Shown here one piece after another: positions 60,150 through 64,000 of a stretch of DNA of 64,000 nt. The stretch is taken from assembly GCF_030272615.1 (NCBI RefSeq), contig NC_081409.1, positions 208,551,190 to 208,615,189 on the forward strand. Direction: 5' to 3'. A program made the position numbers and the translations under genes. This DNA comes from Cryptomeria japonica (Eukaryota; Streptophyta; Pinopsida; Cupressales; Cupressaceae). A model generated the notes under the pieces. The model was not told the DNA's origin. It ran no database searches and saw nothing but the letters and a program-made list of their open reading frames with translations. The stretch's first letter is position 1. Each line of letters starts with the position of its first letter.

Positions 60150-61860
60150 TCTTTGGTTCATACAAATTTCTTTAGATTTTTTGTTTTGTTTTTCAAACTA
60201 TAAAATTTAGCACATTCTATGAATTTTCTCCTTCAATTCACTCCAATTTGTATAAGAGAGCAACCAATTTTAGAATATTGGTAGCACTTATCTTGTTGTT
60301 AGAACAATAAAAATTACTTAAAAAAATTCTAAAATTCACTCAATATGTACATCTATATAATAAATATGTTGAGGAGCTTATCATTTATCTATCTGTATAA
60401 ATGCAACTTTGTAATGGTGTATATAAAATATGATATTATGCATAGAATCTATAAGTTTATGGATTAAAAATGGGTATCAAGTTGTGTACCATACTTAGTG
60501 ATTTCCATATCCTTTTCTTTATTGTTCACCATTGAATGTGATTTACATGATGATACAAAAAACTACAACACAATTTAACTCCAAATCCAAAAAACTTATA
60601 AATTTGAAAATAATAAATTAAGAAAATATAAATTTATAATTATCATTAATATATTTATTTCTCCACCTATTTTTAAAATAGTTAGAAGATGCCATTAGAA
60701 GTGCTAAGAAAAATGAACCAAATATATCAAAGGCACATAAACATATTTAAATTGAAAAAAAATTACTTTCATTTTTTATTGACAACTACTCCCATAAAAC
60801 ATCCATGATTATTTGCCTACTTTACCTCCTTATCCTCAATTGCTTGTTCATGTGCTTGAAAAAAGTATTTTTCAAATTTATCATGGTTTTTTTTCATAGA
60901 ACTTGAACTTAAAGAAAAAAATCATAAATAAGAAGAAAAAAAGTTGACCATGCCACTTTTCTTTGGGGTTGGTGGGAAGAAAGAGCATTATTAATACATG
61001 TCAATTCATATAATTTACACATAAATTGAAAAATAGTGTAGATGTTTATTTGTATGAAGGCAATTCTACAATTTTTATGAGTAAGAGATATCAAAGTCTT
61101 TGTCTTACTAAAAATGAATGTCTATGTTTTGGAGTTCATTGAAAATCTTAGTTTTTAATCATATGACATACATAAGTGAAGCCCCCTTATATAGATAATG
61201 CTAAATTTTGGGATTGTGTTTACTTAATGTCAAAAGATGCATTTTAATACATTGAAACAATATTTTATGTGATCATAACTTATAAATAAAAACCTCGAAA
61301 CTATTGCAAAATGATTCTCAATTGTAAATATTTGGAATGTTTGTAAGTGTAGAAGATGGTACCCTAAAAGGACAATGCAATGCAATTAAAACTCTTAAAA
61401 GAAACAATTTTGGTTGCTACCTACAAATAGAATCATTGATCTTGCATACATTTAATAATTGTGTGCAATTTGTCAAAACAAAAAGAGTAAATATTTGAAG
61501 CTATTGTAGTTTAGTATTATTTATATATTTTATTGTTGTGAGATTTTAAATATATGTAAAATTGCAAGTCATGCTCCTTGAAGCACAACTAACTAATAAA
61601 AGATAGTCTTACCAATATATAACCATTGTTAAAATTTCATCCAATAACCACCAACCTATCACTGTTGAATATGTGATTTCATGATGTTATAGGTTTGAAT
61701 ATAATTTTGAAAGACAATGTGAGGTACTAGGTTCAAATATGAACATTCAAAAGAAAATGTTCATTTTAAAGCTTGGGTTTCAATAATCAACTTTAATATT
61801 TGAAATCTATTAATATAATTTATGCATCAAATGGTTGTTGGCATTATAACAGACAAGAAG
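60150..61860. other. AT-rich non-coding stretch
   Basis: No gene or element motif seen. Confidence 0.45.
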
Positions 61861-61890
61861 AAGGTTGGCATTCCAATTACAATGAGAGAT

Positions 61891-62672
61891 TGTTGGCATT
61901 TCAATAAGGATATTGAGAAGGTTGTTGATGACTATGGATATAATTGATTAAGGATGATTACTGTCTTAATATTATTATTTTGTCATTGATGTCAAGAAAT
62001 TGATTTTCTAATTCAGTATGATGTTGCCATATCTTAAGAAGTATAATTTGATGAGTATAAATATGTCGGCAAAAGACACAAAAAGAATATGATGAATAAG
62101 GGGATAAGTTATTCAATGGGCAACTATTACCGAGTTAGACAATGATGAGATCATGATGTTTAGATTGTTTTGATATCCTACATATGCTATTGTTTGAAAG
62201 GTTAATACTATACTATGTTACCGAGCAAAGAACCTAGTTGGTAAACCCTAAGGAACCTAGTCGGTAAACCCTAAGGTTATCGCTATCGGTTAATGAAGGC
62301 AGAATGTTTATCAAGTGAAGTTTAGTATTTACCGAGTTACAACCGAGCTATAATAGAATGCATTAAATGTTTACATGTGATATTTAATGAAGGAAGCTGA
62401 TGAGCTGGAGCGAATTAAATGATTGGTAAGCCGTGTATGAAGATTGTTAAAGAATCTATGGTAAAGAAAGGTCGGCAGGAAGATCTACAGCTCAGATTGA
62501 ACCGCAATACCCTAACACAAGTTCCAAGGTAGGGTAAAATGTTTTCAGATTGAAGGATACATTGAACCTGGACAAGATTGAAGATCTGATGGCTATGATT
62601 GATCATGGGAAATGTGATCAAGGAGATTAAGCGGTTAGAAGATTGTTTATAAATAGGAAACTGTTGATAAAA
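61891..62672 (+). mobile_element. 5' part of a copia LTR
   Basis: A probable LTR start TGTTGGCATTTCAATAAGG is at 61891, preceded by two more GTTGGCATT copies. A 23-bp tandem pair (AACCTAGTTGGTAAACCCTA at 62230 and its next copy) lies inside. TATAAATAGG is at 62648. The LTR text stops at about 62660-62672, where reverse transcriptase coding begins, so R, U5, primer site, gag, protease and integrase are missing. Confidence 0.5.
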
Positions 62673-64000
62673 AATGTAATCGGTACAAAGTGGATCTTCA
62701 GAAACAGGCTAAATGAAAAAGGTGAGGTCATTCGGAACAAAGCAAGACTAGTTTGCAAAGGTTATGCCCAAGAAGAAGGAATTGATTATGGTGAGACTTT
62801 TGCACCTGTGGCAAGACTTGAAGGAGTAAGAACATTGTTGGCATATGCTGCTTACAAGAATTTCAAGGTATATCAAATGGATGTCAAATCTGCATTTCTG
62901 AATGGTATATTAGAAGAAGAAATTTTCATTGAACAACCTGAAGGATTTGTTGAAGGAGAAAATAATGATCAGGTATGTAAATTGAACAAAGCTTTATATG
63001 GTCTGAAACAAGCACCTAGAGCATGGTATGAGAGATTGCACTCATATTTGATCAAATTGGTTTTATAAGAACAAGTGAAAACAATAATATGTACATGAAG
63101 AATGATGAAAATGGAATACTAATATCAACCATATTTGTTGATGATATTATCTTTAGTGGAAATGACTCTCTATGCAAGAACTTTGGAAATGAAATGAGTA
63201 AAGAGTTTGAGATGTCATTAATCAGTGAGATAAAATATTTTATAGGTCTGCAGATACTGCAAATGAAAGATGAGATTTTCATTACCCAATCCAAGTACAT
63301 AAAGGAAATCTTGAAGAAATTTGGAATGGAGGATTCAAAACCAATAAGTACTCCTATGACTACCAACTGTAAACTATCAAAGAATGATGAATCTGCATCT
63401 GTTGATGAGACACTTTACCGATCTATGATTGGAAAGTTGCAATATGTTGTTCACAACAGGCCAGATATAGCACATGCAGTAGGTATTGTTGCAAGATTTT
63501 CTGCAGATCCTAAGGAAACACACATGATGGCAATCAAGAGAATTTTCAGATACTTAAAAGGCACTGAAGATTATGGCTTAGTATATCAGAAAGGAAATGA
63601 GTTTGATTTAAAAGTTTATATTGATGTTGATTGGGTAGGCAACATTGATGACAAGAAAAGCACAAGTGGAGGAGCTTTCTTTTTAGGAGAAAGACTAGTG
63701 AGTTGGCTTAGCAAGAAACAAGGATGTGTTTCTCAGTCAACAACAGAAGCTGAATATGTTGCTGCAACACTGAATTGCACCAATATAGCATGGATCAAAC
63801 AACTATTGGAAGGTATAAATGAGCAAGTTACCGAGCCAGTAACTATATTCTGTGATAACACTAGTGCCATTAACATTTCAAAGAATCCTGTTATGCACTC
63901 TAAGACAAAGCACATCTCTATCAAATATCATTATCTTAGAGAAGAAGTTCAAGAGAAGAAAGTGGTGTTGGATTATGTTAGTACAAAGGAGCAAATAGCA
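62673..64000 (+). pseudogene. Ty1/copia reverse transcriptase-RNase H, broken and partial
   Basis: It begins mid-domain at [19 protein letters not shown], then [56 protein letters not shown] and [16 protein letters not shown], all copia reverse transcriptase hallmarks. A one-base loss at about 63060 (KLGF becomes KLVL and a stop) shifts the frame. After it comes STIFVDDIIFSGND, with the catalytic DD pair at 63140-63145, then YFIGLQILQMKDEIFITQSK. RNase H text follows: YIDVDWVGNIDDKKSTSGG, SQSTTEAEYVAATLNC, FCDNTSAINISKNPVMHSKT, running off the window. Apart from the missing 5' part and the shift it is well preserved, the youngest coding relic here. Confidence 0.93.

Overview
The window looks like repeat-dominated nuclear DNA from a large-genome land plant, most likely a conifer. 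It is AT-rich, has no intact host gene that I can recognise, and is built of old, broken, nested transposable elements with decayed pentatricopeptide-repeat (PPR) relics. The organism assignment is inference from style and content only.

Layout. 1-3708: non-coding, with one striking GC-rich long inverted repeat (about 1516-1673). 3709-12618: two related LTR-like sequences (family Y) facing each other, with identical-type starts at 3709 (+) and 12618 (-), each with a telo-box palindrome and TATA box, and a decayed gene fragment between them (about 8726-9489). The left copy holds 15 copies of a ~33-bp imperfect palindrome, mostly spaced 165-167, 176-177 or 186 bp; the right copy holds four different palindromes 84-85 bp apart. 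12619-13696: minus-strand LTR/promoter-like debris. 14.7-18.5 kb: PPR pseudogene relics on both strands. 19.59-21.43 kb: a 5'-truncated LINE tail bracketed by 61-bp direct repeats. 21.4-27.7 kb: retrotransposon debris including a polypurine tract and LTR at 25457. 28.5-29.5 kb: LINE reverse transcriptase relic (-). 30.5-31.4 kb: reverse-oriented LTR related to family X. 32.65-40.68 kb: candidate DNA transposon with a decayed multi-exon gene (+) and a decayed transposase-like gene (-). 40.67-42.14 kb: a fold-back element filled with GA/CT microsatellite. 42294-49086: a complete LTR element (family X) with 5-bp target duplication AATAT, carrying only a gag-like gene. 49.1-50.7 kb: minus-strand LINE-like tail. 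52.8-55.3 kb: Ty3/gypsy gag-protease relic. 58.0-60.1 kb: the 3' end of another gypsy-like element. 61.9-64.0 kb: a copia LTR fused to a broken reverse transcriptase/RNase H that runs off the window.

The most unusual theme is the repeated use of short GC-rich imperfect palindromes (stems about 7-14 bp) in otherwise AT-rich LTRs and leaders of several unrelated families. The regularly phased array at 4079-6471 is the best candidate for an undescribed structure.
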